From: Bacteroidales bacterium
Lineage (GTDB): Bacteria; Bacteroidota; Bacteroidia; Bacteroidales; Bacteroidaceae
DNA: 40,868 bases
Direction of reading: 5' to 3'
NCBI GenBank assembly: GCA_004552195.1
Contig: SFPC01000006.1
Coordinates: 1 to 40,868, forward strand
Part shown: positions 32,462 through 39,664 of the stretch, one piece after another
Layout of the letters: every line of letters starts with the position of its first letter
Position numbering within the stretch: position 1 is the stretch's first letter
Notes under the pieces: generated by a model
The model's database searches: none
Told to the model about the DNA's origin: nothing
The model's input: only the letters and a program-made list of their open reading frames with translations
Program-made: the position numbers and the translations under genes

Positions 32462-32719
32462 CTTTTTGTGTCCCCAAAGGTGGAAGAAACCGTTGAAGCG
32501 GCGGAAGAGCTTGTAGCCCATCATCACGCCATCGTAAACGGCTACAGCGCGTTCGGCTTGGTTGACCCACATCTGCACCTTGCTTTCCGATTCGGAAGGC
32601 GGGGCGAAGAGCAACTGCCATTTCTTGGCAATGGATGCTCGGTTCTTGTCTAATTTCTTGTGCAACACGTTCAGGCGTGCCTGAAGCATTTCCGGTGTGT
32701 AAGTTTGGTTCGAGTTCAT
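32441..32719 (-). CDS. Small conserved-looking protein, unknown function
   Basis: A 92-aa basic, mostly helical protein. The N-terminal part (TPEMLQARLNVLHKKLDKNRASIAKKWQLLF) looks coiled-coil. The C-terminal part contains VYDGVMMGYKLFRRFNGFFHLW and a lysine-rich end. I do not recognise a named family. It follows a YtxH-like and a holin-superfamily-III gene on the same strand, which suggests an envelope or stress link. I chose the ATG at 32719; the longer frame upstream runs through a direct repeat. Confidence 0.7.
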   Translation of the reverse strand: MNSNQTYTPEMLQARLNVLHKKLDKNRASIAKKWQLLFAPPSESESKVQMWVNQAERAVAVYDGVMMGYKLFRRFNGFFHLWGHKKKNKRRP

Positions 32720-32736
32720 GACGGAGCGTAGATGGG

Positions 32737-32805
32737 GTTTGTACAGAGCGGGATGTGGTTTGTAGGGCAGGAGGATGTAGCTTGTACAGAACGGGGCTTG
32801 GTTTG
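32737..32805. repeat. Imperfect direct repeat
   Basis: Two 26-bp copies (32737-32762 and 32780-32805), 21 matches, with 43-bp period; the core is TTGTACAGA. They lie upstream of the 92-aa gene, in its probable control region. Confidence 0.6.
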
Positions 32806-32843
32806 AAAGCACGTGGCTGTGGTTCCGAAAACCATGCCTAATA

Positions 32844-33248
32844 TTATAAGGCGGCGTCCTCCTCTTCGTGGGCCTCCGGCTCTTCGGGCTGAGAAGGCTC
32901 GCCCAGGAACAGCTGAGCCAGGAAATGGGTGATGGGGACTTCAATCCATTGCTTCCGACGCACAAATATCAGGCAGGCCATGGCCAGGTAACACGCCACC
33001 ACAATGGCGTAGCCCGCCGCCTCGTGGTGCAGCCATTCGCCGAGAGCCGCTGCCGCCATCATCGATACGAACCACAAGGCCAATGCGCCGAACATGAAAA
33101 TGATGATGCTCAGGGCAACGGCCGTCAGCAGTTTTGACAACTTGCTTACGGCATCCACTTTGAAATACTCCAAACGCAGGTCAACGTGTTGGTGAAGGTC
33201 GGCAATCAACTGCCCGATGGTTTCAATGTTCTTGTCTGACGAAAACAC
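32844..33248 (-). CDS. Phage holin family / holin superfamily III membrane protein
   Basis: A 134-aa protein with a soluble helical N-terminus (IETIGQLIADLHQHVDLRLEYFKVDAVSKL), two transmembrane helices (about 40-65 and 75-95, SIIIFMFGALALWFVSMMAAAAL and YAIVVACYLAMACLIFV), then an acidic tail (PEEPEAHEEEDAAL). This is the pattern of Actinobacterial Holin-X/Phage_holin_3_6-type proteins, which are chromosomal and not linked to phage here. The function in Bacteroidetes is unknown. Confidence 0.8.
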   Translation of the reverse strand: MFSSDKNIETIGQLIADLHQHVDLRLEYFKVDAVSKLSKLLTAVALSIIIFMFGALALWFVSMMAAAALGEWLHHEAAGYAIVVACYLAMACLIFVRRKQWIEVPITHFLAQLFLGEPSQPEEPEAHEEEDAAL

Positions 33249-33332
33249 GGCAATGGTTTGTTAGAGTGAGAAAAACGGATGTTTTGCCCTGGCGGCAAGG
33301 AGCTGACGCGCCGGCAGCAGGCTGGGCAAAAC

Positions 33333-33381
33333 AAAAAAGGCAAACCGACAAATCACCATGAGGCAGGCTTGTCGGTTTGCC
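33333..33381 (-). terminator. Intrinsic terminator after the YtxH-like gene
   Basis: Perfect 13-bp stem GGCAAACCGACAA / TTGTCGGTTTGCC, followed on the minus strand by TTTTTT. It separates the YtxH-like gene from the holin-like gene, so they are probably separate units or linked by read-through. Confidence 0.85.
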
Positions 33382-33392
33382 GGGAAGGCTGA

Positions 33393-33596
33393 TTATTCAG
33401 CGGGCTGGAGTTCGTCGGCGATGTCGTCAACGAGGCTTTCCATTTCCTTGCGGTTGAGCTTGATGCCGCGTTTGCGGATAGCTTCGGCAATTCTTTCGCG
33501 CGTGTCCGTACCCTTTTCAGGAGCAAAAAGGATACCACAGGCTGCTCCTACGGCAGCACCGCCCAAGAAAGCAGCTAAGATGCTAAGTCCTTTCAT
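33393..33596 (-). CDS. YtxH-domain small membrane protein
   Basis: A 67-aa protein with one N-terminal transmembrane helix rich in Gly and Ala (AAFLGGAAVGAACGILFAP), then the YtxH signature ILFAPEKGTDTRERI and an acidic helical tail. YtxH proteins are general-stress membrane proteins in Firmicutes; the role in Bacteroidetes is not known. I chose the ATG at 33596, giving MKGLSIL; an alternative ATG at 33608 adds four residues. It has its own promoter and terminator. Confidence 0.82.
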   Translation of the reverse strand: MKGLSILAAFLGGAAVGAACGILFAPEKGTDTRERIAEAIRKRGIKLNRKEMESLVDDIADELQPAE

Positions 33597-33636
33597 AGTG
33601 GTAATCATTTAGGGGTTAATAATGTTGTTCAGGCTT

Positions 33637-33669
33637 CAAAAGTACGTTTTTTCTTCATTCAGGTGCAAA
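33637..33669 (-). promoter_or_regulatory. Promoter of the YtxH-like gene
   Basis: On the minus strand: TTTG (33666-33669), 21-nt spacer, TACTTTTG (33637-33644). The leader is about 35 nt. Confidence 0.6.
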
Positions 33670-33760
33670 AATGTACCGTTATTTTTCCTTTATACCTATA
33701 TAAAGTTGTCATTTAATCATGTTTAACAAGAAAATATGTTTAAGGCGTGCAATGCTTTTG

Positions 33761-33768
33761 TAGTTTTG
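33761..33768 (+). promoter_or_regulatory. -7 element of the SPOR lipoprotein gene
   Basis: TAGTTTTG fits TAnnTTTG; no clear -33 element. The leader would be about 95 nt. Confidence 0.45.
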
Positions 33769-33868
33769 TAACGGTTTTTGCCCGAAGTCCGCTTGTGGGT
33801 GGTCGTTCGGTTGATGCAAAGCCTTTTGTGTAACTTGATTATTCATTATTCAAATCATATTTTATCTC

Positions 33869-34396
33869 ATGAAAAAGAATTTGGTTTTGACATTGGGCTT
33901 GTGCGCCGTTGTGATGTTTACGGGTTGTAAATCGCGCGAGAGCGCATATCGCCAGGCTTACGAGCAGGCAATGGCTCAGGATAATACCCGACAGAATGAA
34001 CAGCAAGTGGTGCAGGAACAGACGAATGTGGCTGTTACTCCCGTAACGCCGCCTGTAACAACTCCCCCGGCCACCACGACGACAGTGGTAACGGAAGACC
34101 ATAGCGATGTGCGTGAAATCCAGGGTGAGATGGCAGTAGTGAGCGGCTCGGCACTGAAGACTTACAGCGTGGTGGTGGGCAGCTTCATCACCCAGGCCAA
34201 TGCCGAAGGTCTCAAGGCTCGCTTGCAGGGTGAGGGATATGATGCCCGCGTAGTGAAGACCAACGAAACGATTAACGGACAAACAGGTTGGTACCGCGTG
34301 GTGGCTTCGTCGTATGACGACAAGGCTTCGGCAGTACAGTCGCGCAACTCCTTGAAGCAGACATATCCCGCTGCGTGGTTGCTCTACAGAAAATAA
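33869..34396 (+). CDS. SPOR-domain lipoprotein
   Basis: A 175-aa lipoprotein (MFTGC, lipid Cys20). A Gln-rich stretch is followed by a low-complexity Thr/Pro/Val linker (about 50-75, VTPVTPPVTTPPATTTTVV). The C-terminal SPOR domain (about 100-175; YSVVVGSFITQANAEGLKARL; GWYRVVASSYDDKASAV) binds glycan strands lacking stem peptides and often targets proteins to the division site. It is a single-gene unit followed by a long hairpin. Confidence 0.9.
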   Translation: MKKNLVLTLGLCAVVMFTGCKSRESAYRQAYEQAMAQDNTRQNEQQVVQEQTNVAVTPVTPPVTTPPATTTTVVTEDHSDVREIQGEMAVVSGSALKTYSVVVGSFITQANAEGLKARLQGEGYDARVVKTNETINGQTGWYRVVASSYDDKASAVQSRNSLKQTYPAAWLLYRK

Positions 34397-34413
34397 TAGT
34401 TTCTCCGCGGCTT

Positions 34414-34521
34414 AGGTTACAAGGTCTCTGGTTGTGAGGTTATAAAGTTGCTGCCGACCGATTGAAACTCGTTCGTTCAGGTGGAAAGTTTATAATCTTG
34501 TAACCACAGACCTCGTAACTT
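34414..34521. repeat. 36-bp imperfect inverted repeat before rlmN
   Basis: Arms 34414-34449 and 34486-34521 match in 28 of 36 positions, with a 36-nt centre. The arms carry GGTTAC/GGTCT/GGTTATAAAG blocks similar to those at 24.6 and 28.0 kb. It fills most of the space between the SPOR gene and rlmN. Confidence 0.75.
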
Positions 34522-34554
34522 GTTGTTTTTTTACTCCTTATATATACTGCATCC

Positions 34555-35634
34555 TTGGAACAGAAGAATTTTCTTTTAGGACAAACTCCTGATGAATTGG
34601 GCGAGATGTGCCTGAGCATAGGGCTGCAAAAGTTTGTCGGAAAGCAATTGGCAGATTGGATATACCGTAAGCGTGTCTTCGACTTTGATGAGATGAAGAA
34701 CATCAGCAAGGCAGCGCGTGCGGTTTTGCAGGAGCATTGTGTTGTTGGGTGCAGTAGTCCGGTGCGTGAACAGCGGTCCGTTGATGGAACGGCCAAATAT
34801 TTATACGCCACGGCAGACGGACATTTCATAGAAACCGTTTACATCCCCGATGGCGAGCGAGCCACTTTGTGTGTCAGTAGTCAAGTGGGGTGTAAGATGG
34901 GGTGCGCTTTCTGTATGACAGGGCGTCAGGGCTTTGCAGCCTCCTTGTCGGCAACAGATATCTTAAATCAGATTTACTCCTTGCCCGAGATGGAAACGCT
35001 GACCAACGTGGTGTTCATGGGGCAGGGGGAGCCGTTCGACAACTTGGATGCCGTGTTGCGCGCAATCCAAGTGTTGACCGCTACGTGGGGACGGGGCTGG
35101 AGTGCCAAGCGCATCACGGTGTCGAGTGTGGGGCTGGCTAAAGGCTTGACGCGCTTCTTGGAAGAAAGCCAATGCCATTTGGCCATCAGTCTTCACCATC
35201 CCATTCCGGCAGAGCGCGCCCGGTTGATGCCGGCCGAAAGAGCCTTTGGTATAGAAGACGTGGTGCGCGTGTTGCAGCAGTACGATTTTTGTCGGCGGCG
35301 CACATCGGGACCTCGACCTACAGAGGGAGCACGTCAGCGGCGCTTGTCGTTTGAATATATCGTGTTTGCCGGAATCAATGATACGAAGCAACATGCCGAT
35401 GCGTTGTTGAAATTATTGCGTCCTTTGGATTGCAGGGTCAATCTTATCCGCTTTCATGATATACCCGACACTCCGTTGCGAGGAGTCGACGAAGAGCGGA
35501 TGCGGGAGTTTCGTGATTATCTCACGGCGCATGGCCTTTTTACCACCCTGCGAGCTTCGCGGGGACAGGATATTTTTGCGGCTTGCGGCCTGCTCAGTAC
35601 AGCTGAACAGGAGGCGCGAGCCACATCTGTTTAA
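34555..35634 (+). CDS. rlmN: Dual-specificity 23S rRNA A2503 / tRNA A37 C2-methyltransferase
   Basis: A 359-aa radical-SAM enzyme that methylates C2 of A2503 in 23S rRNA and A37 in some tRNAs. The [4Fe-4S] cysteines form Cx3Cx2C in VGCKMGCAFC (Cys113, 117, 120). The methyl-carrier cysteine is near the C-terminus in AACGLLST (Cys344). LLGQTPDELGEM and GKQLADWIY are the usual N-terminal blocks. The frame starts with TTG at 34555; no in-frame ATG lies before it, and the next ATG (residue 18) would remove conserved sequence, so TTG is the likely start. It forms an operon with pdxA (15-bp gap). Confidence 0.94.
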   Translation: MEQKNFLLGQTPDELGEMCLSIGLQKFVGKQLADWIYRKRVFDFDEMKNISKAARAVLQEHCVVGCSSPVREQRSVDGTAKYLYATADGHFIETVYIPDGERATLCVSSQVGCKMGCAFCMTGRQGFAASLSATDILNQIYSLPEMETLTNVVFMGQGEPFDNLDAVLRAIQVLTATWGRGWSAKRITVSSVGLAKGLTRFLEESQCHLAISLHHPIPAERARLMPAERAFGIEDVVRVLQQYDFCRRRTSGPRPTEGARQRRLSFEYIVFAGINDTKQHADALLKLLRPLDCRVNLIRFHDIPDTPLRGVDEERMREFRDYLTAHGLFTTLRASRGQDIFAACGLLSTAEQEARATSV

Positions 35635-35649
35635 CGATATTTCCCTATC

Positions 35650-36756
35650 ATGTCAACCAACAATTCGACAGTAGAAAATAACCCGAATGCCGAAGTGTAC
35701 GGCCGGTCGGTGCGAGTGGGTATAACCCAAGGCGATACCAACGGAGTGGGATTGGAAGTCATACTCAAAGCCTTTTCTGATTCCATGATGCTTGAACTCT
35801 GTACGCCGGTGGTTTATGGCAATGCCAAAGTGGCAGCCTATCACAGCAAGACCATGGGGCTGAATGTTCCTTTACGTCTGATAGCTTCGGCAGAAGATGC
35901 TGTCATGGGGCAGTTTAATTTTGTCAACTGCTCCGATGCAGAAGTTAAGGTGGAGTATGGCGTACAGAGTGCGGAAGCCGGTCATGCCGCCTTCCTCTCT
36001 TTGGAGCAAGCAGTTCAGGACCTTCAGTCCGGACACATAGATGTCTTGGTTACGGCTCCTATTCAAAAAGCCGGTATTCAAAGTGCCAATTTCCGTTTCC
36101 CCGGTCATACGGAGTATCTTCAGGACCGGCTCGGAAGCACGAGTGGAGAACCTTTGATGATATTGTGCAATCCCCTGATGAGAGTGGCATTGGTAACTAC
36201 CCACTTGCCCATCTCAGAAGTGGCCTTTGCCATTACGGAGGAGAGAGTGGTGCAAAAAGCCCGTATACTCTACGATTCTCTTTGCCGGGATTTCAACATA
36301 TCTTCTCCCCGCATAGCCATTTTGGCTTTAAATCCCCATGCCGGCGACAGCGGTGTGATAGGCCATGAAGAAGAAGAAGTGTTGGTGCCCGCCATCAAAT
36401 CGTTGGCTGATGCCGGACTACCCTGTTACGGACCTTTCCCGGCTGATGGTTTCTTCAATGCTGCCATGTACCGCCATTTCGATGCCGTTCTCGCCATGTA
36501 CCATGACCAAGGACTAGCACCTTTTAAAGCCTTGTCCAACCATGACGGAGTGAATTTTACCGCCGGACTTCCCTTTGTGCGTACGTCGCCCGACCATGGT
36601 ACAGCCTACGATATAGCAGGAAAGAATTTGGCCGATGCTCAGTCGTTTCGTCAGGCCGTCTTCTCGGCCATTGACATTTGGCGCAACCGTCAGGCATACG
36701 ATGAGGCACATGCCAATCCATTGCCCAAAATCTATCAGGACAGAAAAGAAAAATAG
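35650..36756 (+). CDS. pdxA: 4-hydroxythreonine-4-phosphate dehydrogenase
   Basis: A 368-aa NAD-dependent enzyme of pyridoxal 5'-phosphate synthesis (DXP-dependent route). Family blocks: GITQGDTNGVGLEVILKA, TAPIQKAG, FPGHTEYL, LALNPHAGDSG, and MYHDQGLAPFK. It has a 15-20-residue N-terminal extension before VRVGITQGD. PLP is the cofactor of the GcvPA/GcvPB complex encoded earlier, but nothing links their regulation. The next gene starts 100 bp downstream. Confidence 0.95.
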   Translation: MSTNNSTVENNPNAEVYGRSVRVGITQGDTNGVGLEVILKAFSDSMMLELCTPVVYGNAKVAAYHSKTMGLNVPLRLIASAEDAVMGQFNFVNCSDAEVKVEYGVQSAEAGHAAFLSLEQAVQDLQSGHIDVLVTAPIQKAGIQSANFRFPGHTEYLQDRLGSTSGEPLMILCNPLMRVALVTTHLPISEVAFAITEERVVQKARILYDSLCRDFNISSPRIAILALNPHAGDSGVIGHEEEEVLVPAIKSLADAGLPCYGPFPADGFFNAAMYRHFDAVLAMYHDQGLAPFKALSNHDGVNFTAGLPFVRTSPDHGTAYDIAGKNLADAQSFRQAVFSAIDIWRNRQAYDEAHANPLPKIYQDRKEK

Positions 36757-36856
36757 GCAGGCAGCCGGCATGGAGAGAGAAAAACTGCAACAGATGCAGG
36801 GCTTCCTCGTGCCGGCCGTCTGTTTCTTACAGCACCAACCCTAAGTATCATTATTC

Positions 36857-37564
36857 ATGAAGTTTGCCATCATTGCAGCCGGCGAAGGCTCACGGTTGCA
36901 ACAAGAGGGTATAGCGTTACCCAAACCCCTGGTCCGTGTGGGGGGTGAGGCCATGATTGACCGCCTCATCCGCATTTTCCGATCCAATCGGGCCGAAGAA
37001 ATAGTGATTATAGTCAACACACTCAATCCGCTCACGGAGCAACATCTCCGGCAGTTGCAACAGCAAGGCTTGGCCGACGATGTGCGCCTTGTGGTAAAGA
37101 GCACGCCCAGCTCCATGCACAGTTTTGCCGAGTTGGCTCCCCATTTGGAAAACGGGCCTTTCTGCCTTACAACGGTCGATACCATTTTCCGGGAAGAAGA
37201 GTTCTCCCGCTATATCCGCCATTTCCAGGAAAGTGGGGCAGATGGATGTATGGCCGTAACGGATTATATAGACGATGAACGTCCGCTCTATGTGGCCACA
37301 GATGATACTTTGAGCATAACAGGCTTTTATGATACTGCTGAGCACTGCAAGTATATCTCCGGTGGCATCTATTGTTTACGCCCTTCAGCTCTTGACATCT
37401 TGTATCGCTGCTTGAGTGAAGGACAGAGCAGGATGCGCAATTTCCAACGTGCCCTGGTTGCCGGCGGCATGCAGTTGGAGGCGTGCCCGTTCACCAAAAT
37501 TTTTGATGTTGACCATGCCGCCGACATAGCCAAGGCTGATGCTTTTTTGGCTGCGGCTCAATAA
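36857..37564 (+). CDS. Nucleotidyltransferase (sugar/polyol-phosphate type)
   Basis: A 235-aa GT-A-like NTP_transferase protein. It has IIAAGEGSRL (5-14), the nucleotide-binding P-loop-like motif of this family, LPKPLVRVGGEAMIDRLI, and a metal-binding region near TTVDTIF and VTDYIDDERPLY. Members make NDP-sugars or CDP-alcohols from the phosphate. The substrate is not readable from sequence. Its place, 12 bp before an ATP-grasp gene and two genes before a CDP-alcohol phosphatidyltransferase, makes it a candidate for making an activated, possibly CDP-linked, head group. Confidence 0.82.
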   Translation: MKFAIIAAGEGSRLQQEGIALPKPLVRVGGEAMIDRLIRIFRSNRAEEIVIIVNTLNPLTEQHLRQLQQQGLADDVRLVVKSTPSSMHSFAELAPHLENGPFCLTTVDTIFREEEFSRYIRHFQESGADGCMAVTDYIDDERPLYVATDDTLSITGFYDTAEHCKYISGGIYCLRPSALDILYRCLSEGQSRMRNFQRALVAGGMQLEACPFTKIFDVDHAADIAKADAFLAAAQ

Positions 37565-37575
37565 AGACGTTTTAC

Positions 37576-38442
37576 ATGCTGACCATATTGGGCATAAGCC
37601 GTTCTCCGCAATTCAGCCCCAACTCTGTTGATCGCGATGCTGCCATTTTTGCAGCCGTTTCGTCGCGGCTTCGTCGTGCAGGGCATGAAGTGTATGTTAT
37701 CACGGAAGACCTTTATATAACTGTCGACCTATCAGAATTCGACCTCGTGTTCTCCATGGCCCGCAGCACTTTTGTGCTGGAAGCCTTGGAAGAAGCCGCT
37801 CGTTCAGGCAAGGTTTGTGTAGTGAACAATCCCACCGCCCTGCTTCAAGGAAACCGTTTGCACCTGATGCAAGCCTTCCAGGAAGCCGGACTGCCTCAGC
37901 CCGCTTTTGCTCGCCTGCTACTCAATCAGGACGTGGATTTTCTTCCACTTCCTCCTCCGATTACTTATCCCGTATGGCTCAAGCGGGCTGATGCTTGTGC
38001 ACAGTCGGCTGCCGATGTGCAGTATGCACCCAACGAACAAGCCGTTCGTGAAGTGGTGGGAAAGCTGAGTGCGCAAGGAGTGGCCGAAGTGCTTGCCGTT
38101 TCCCATGTGCCAGGCGATTTAATCAAATTCTATGGCGTTCAAGGCACCGATTTCTTTCATTACAGTTACCCCACGGAAGGAGATAACTTCAGCAAATTTG
38201 GCCTGGAGGCACACAACGGTAGTCCCAGCCATTATGCCGTTTCTGTGGAAGCGCTGAAAGCCTTGGCCGATTGTGCAGCCGAAGTGTCCGGTTTCACCAT
38301 CTATGGTGGAGATGCCATAGTCAGTGTCGATGGACGCATTTGGCTGATAGATTTTAATGATTGGCCCAGCTTCTCGTCTTGTCGCCGCCAGGCGGCAACT
38401 GCCATTGCCGCCCGCCTGACGGCGTGTCTGCAACAGGCTTGA
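37576..38442 (+). CDS. ATP-grasp-like protein of unknown function
   Basis: A 288-aa protein that looks like an ATP-grasp ligase. It has an N-terminal alpha/beta domain (MLTILGISRSPQFSPNSVDRD), a central NNPTALLQGNRLHLMQAFQEAGLPQP segment typical of ATP-grasp entry, the nucleotide-binding YPVWLKRADACAQ, and a metal-binding end LIDFNDWPSFSSC. These enzymes join a carboxylate to an amine or thiol, or phosphorylate. No substrate is evident. It lies between the nucleotidyltransferase and the CDP-alcohol transferase genes, which suggests it modifies a head group or lipid. I have not confirmed a family. Confidence 0.7.
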   Translation: MLTILGISRSPQFSPNSVDRDAAIFAAVSSRLRRAGHEVYVITEDLYITVDLSEFDLVFSMARSTFVLEALEEAARSGKVCVVNNPTALLQGNRLHLMQAFQEAGLPQPAFARLLLNQDVDFLPLPPPITYPVWLKRADACAQSAADVQYAPNEQAVREVVGKLSAQGVAEVLAVSHVPGDLIKFYGVQGTDFFHYSYPTEGDNFSKFGLEAHNGSPSHYAVSVEALKALADCAAEVSGFTIYGGDAIVSVDGRIWLIDFNDWPSFSSCRRQAATAIAARLTACLQQA

Positions 38443-38530
38443 ACGGCCTGTTCGTGCGCCGTTGCATCCCATCTCGTCCAATCCGTTTTTCCCGATAACA
38501 AGTAGCAAAACGTATTATTCCTCCTCATTC

Positions 38531-39469
38531 ATGTCCGACTCAACTCCCCAACTTCAATCCACCTTTAAGTCAGCCGACACCGAAGAATGGCTTGATATTC
38601 ATTTCACCCGTCCCCTCGGTTTGTTGTGGGCACGTTTCTTCAATCATTTCAATGTTCATCCCAATGTTGTAACGGTGATAAGCATCTTCTTGGGTGCTGC
38701 AGCCGGTGTTTGTTTCTACTTCTCTGAGATGGGTTACACCCTTTTGGGCATATTCCTCTTGGTCTGGGCCAATCTCTACGACAGTGCCGACGGACAGCTG
38801 GCTCGAATGACCGGTAAGAAAACCCGTTGGGGACGCATTCTCGACGGTTTTGCCGGCGATGTATGGTTCTTCTTTATCTATGCTGCCATTTGTTTGCGTT
38901 TGCAGTCGGAATACATTCCCGGAACCCGGGTAGAGTGGGGCCTTTACATTTGGTTGTTGGCCGCATTCTCGGGTTTTATCTGTCATGGCAAGCAATGTCA
39001 GTTGGCCGACTATTATCGCAACATTCACCTCTTTTTCCTGAAAGGCCGGCAAGGCAGCGAGCTCGACAGCTATGAAAAACTGCGGGTGGAGTTGCGCTCA
39101 CTGAGTTGGAAAAAAGACGGCATGTGGATGGTCTTTCTCTATTTCTATGGAAACTACACCCACTCGCAGGAGAAAATGACCCCTTCGTTCCAGCGGTTTC
39201 GTGCCTGGCTCAAACAGACCTATGCCGGGGGCGTTCTTCCCGACTCCTTGCGTAGCGAGTTTCGTGCCGGCAGTCTGCCCCTCATGAAGTATGCCAACAT
39301 CCTCACGTTCAATACCCGTGCCATTGTGCTTTACCTCTCCCTTTTGGTCGGTGAGCCTTGGCTTTATCTTGTGTTCGAGGTAACGGTGATGAACATCCTT
39401 TTCCTATATATGCGCCATCGCCATGAACAGTTGTGTCGGCGGCTCACGGGCAAGCAATTCAGTGCTTGA
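38531..39469 (+). CDS. CDP-alcohol phosphatidyltransferase-family protein
   Basis: A 312-aa integral-membrane enzyme with about six hydrophobic segments. The signature reads DSADGQLAR (84-92), eight residues, G101, then RILDGFAGD. The canonical form is D-xx-DG-xx-AR-x8-G-xxx-D-xxx-D. Here Asp84, Asp87, Gly88, Ala91, Arg92, Gly101 and Asp105 are present, but position 109 is Gly and the last Asp is 110, one residue late. The family transfers a phospho-alcohol from a CDP-linked donor to an acceptor alcohol. The short LAD region is also preceded by an N-terminal soluble tail. The ATG at 38531 is chosen because the longer frame adds residues with no homology expected. Confidence 0.85.
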   Translation: MSDSTPQLQSTFKSADTEEWLDIHFTRPLGLLWARFFNHFNVHPNVVTVISIFLGAAAGVCFYFSEMGYTLLGIFLLVWANLYDSADGQLARMTGKKTRWGRILDGFAGDVWFFFIYAAICLRLQSEYIPGTRVEWGLYIWLLAAFSGFICHGKQCQLADYYRNIHLFFLKGRQGSELDSYEKLRVELRSLSWKKDGMWMVFLYFYGNYTHSQEKMTPSFQRFRAWLKQTYAGGVLPDSLRSEFRAGSLPLMKYANILTFNTRAIVLYLSLLVGEPWLYLVFEVTVMNILFLYMRHRHEQLCRRLTGKQFSA

Positions 39470-39664
39470 ACCCTCCGAAAGGCCATGAAACAGAACGTGA
39501 CGAGGTTAGAAATCGCCAGGTGGACACCCCGCAACCGCCTGAAAGAGGCTGTTAGCCGTTGATGTTAACTTCACCGCTTACAGTTGGCGGGTGTACCCTC
39601 CGACTTTCATTCCTGTGGAAGGCCCTCATCACCTCATCATCCCTATTTTTTTCTCCCATTCCTC
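39470..39664. other. Intergenic gap inside the lipid-type cluster
   Basis: A 195-bp gap. A 25-codon ORF (39485-39562) begins ATGAAACAGAACGTG but has no supporting evidence. No promoter consensus is seen, so the downstream gene may be read from upstream. Confidence 0.4.

Noticed and set aside
32844..33248. Prophage lysis gene
   Set aside because: No endolysin, capsid or integrase genes nearby; holin-superfamily-III proteins are common chromosomal proteins.
39485..39562. 25-aa ORF in the gap before the UPF0104 gene
   Set aside because: Too short, with no homology I recognise and no promoter; kept only as a note.
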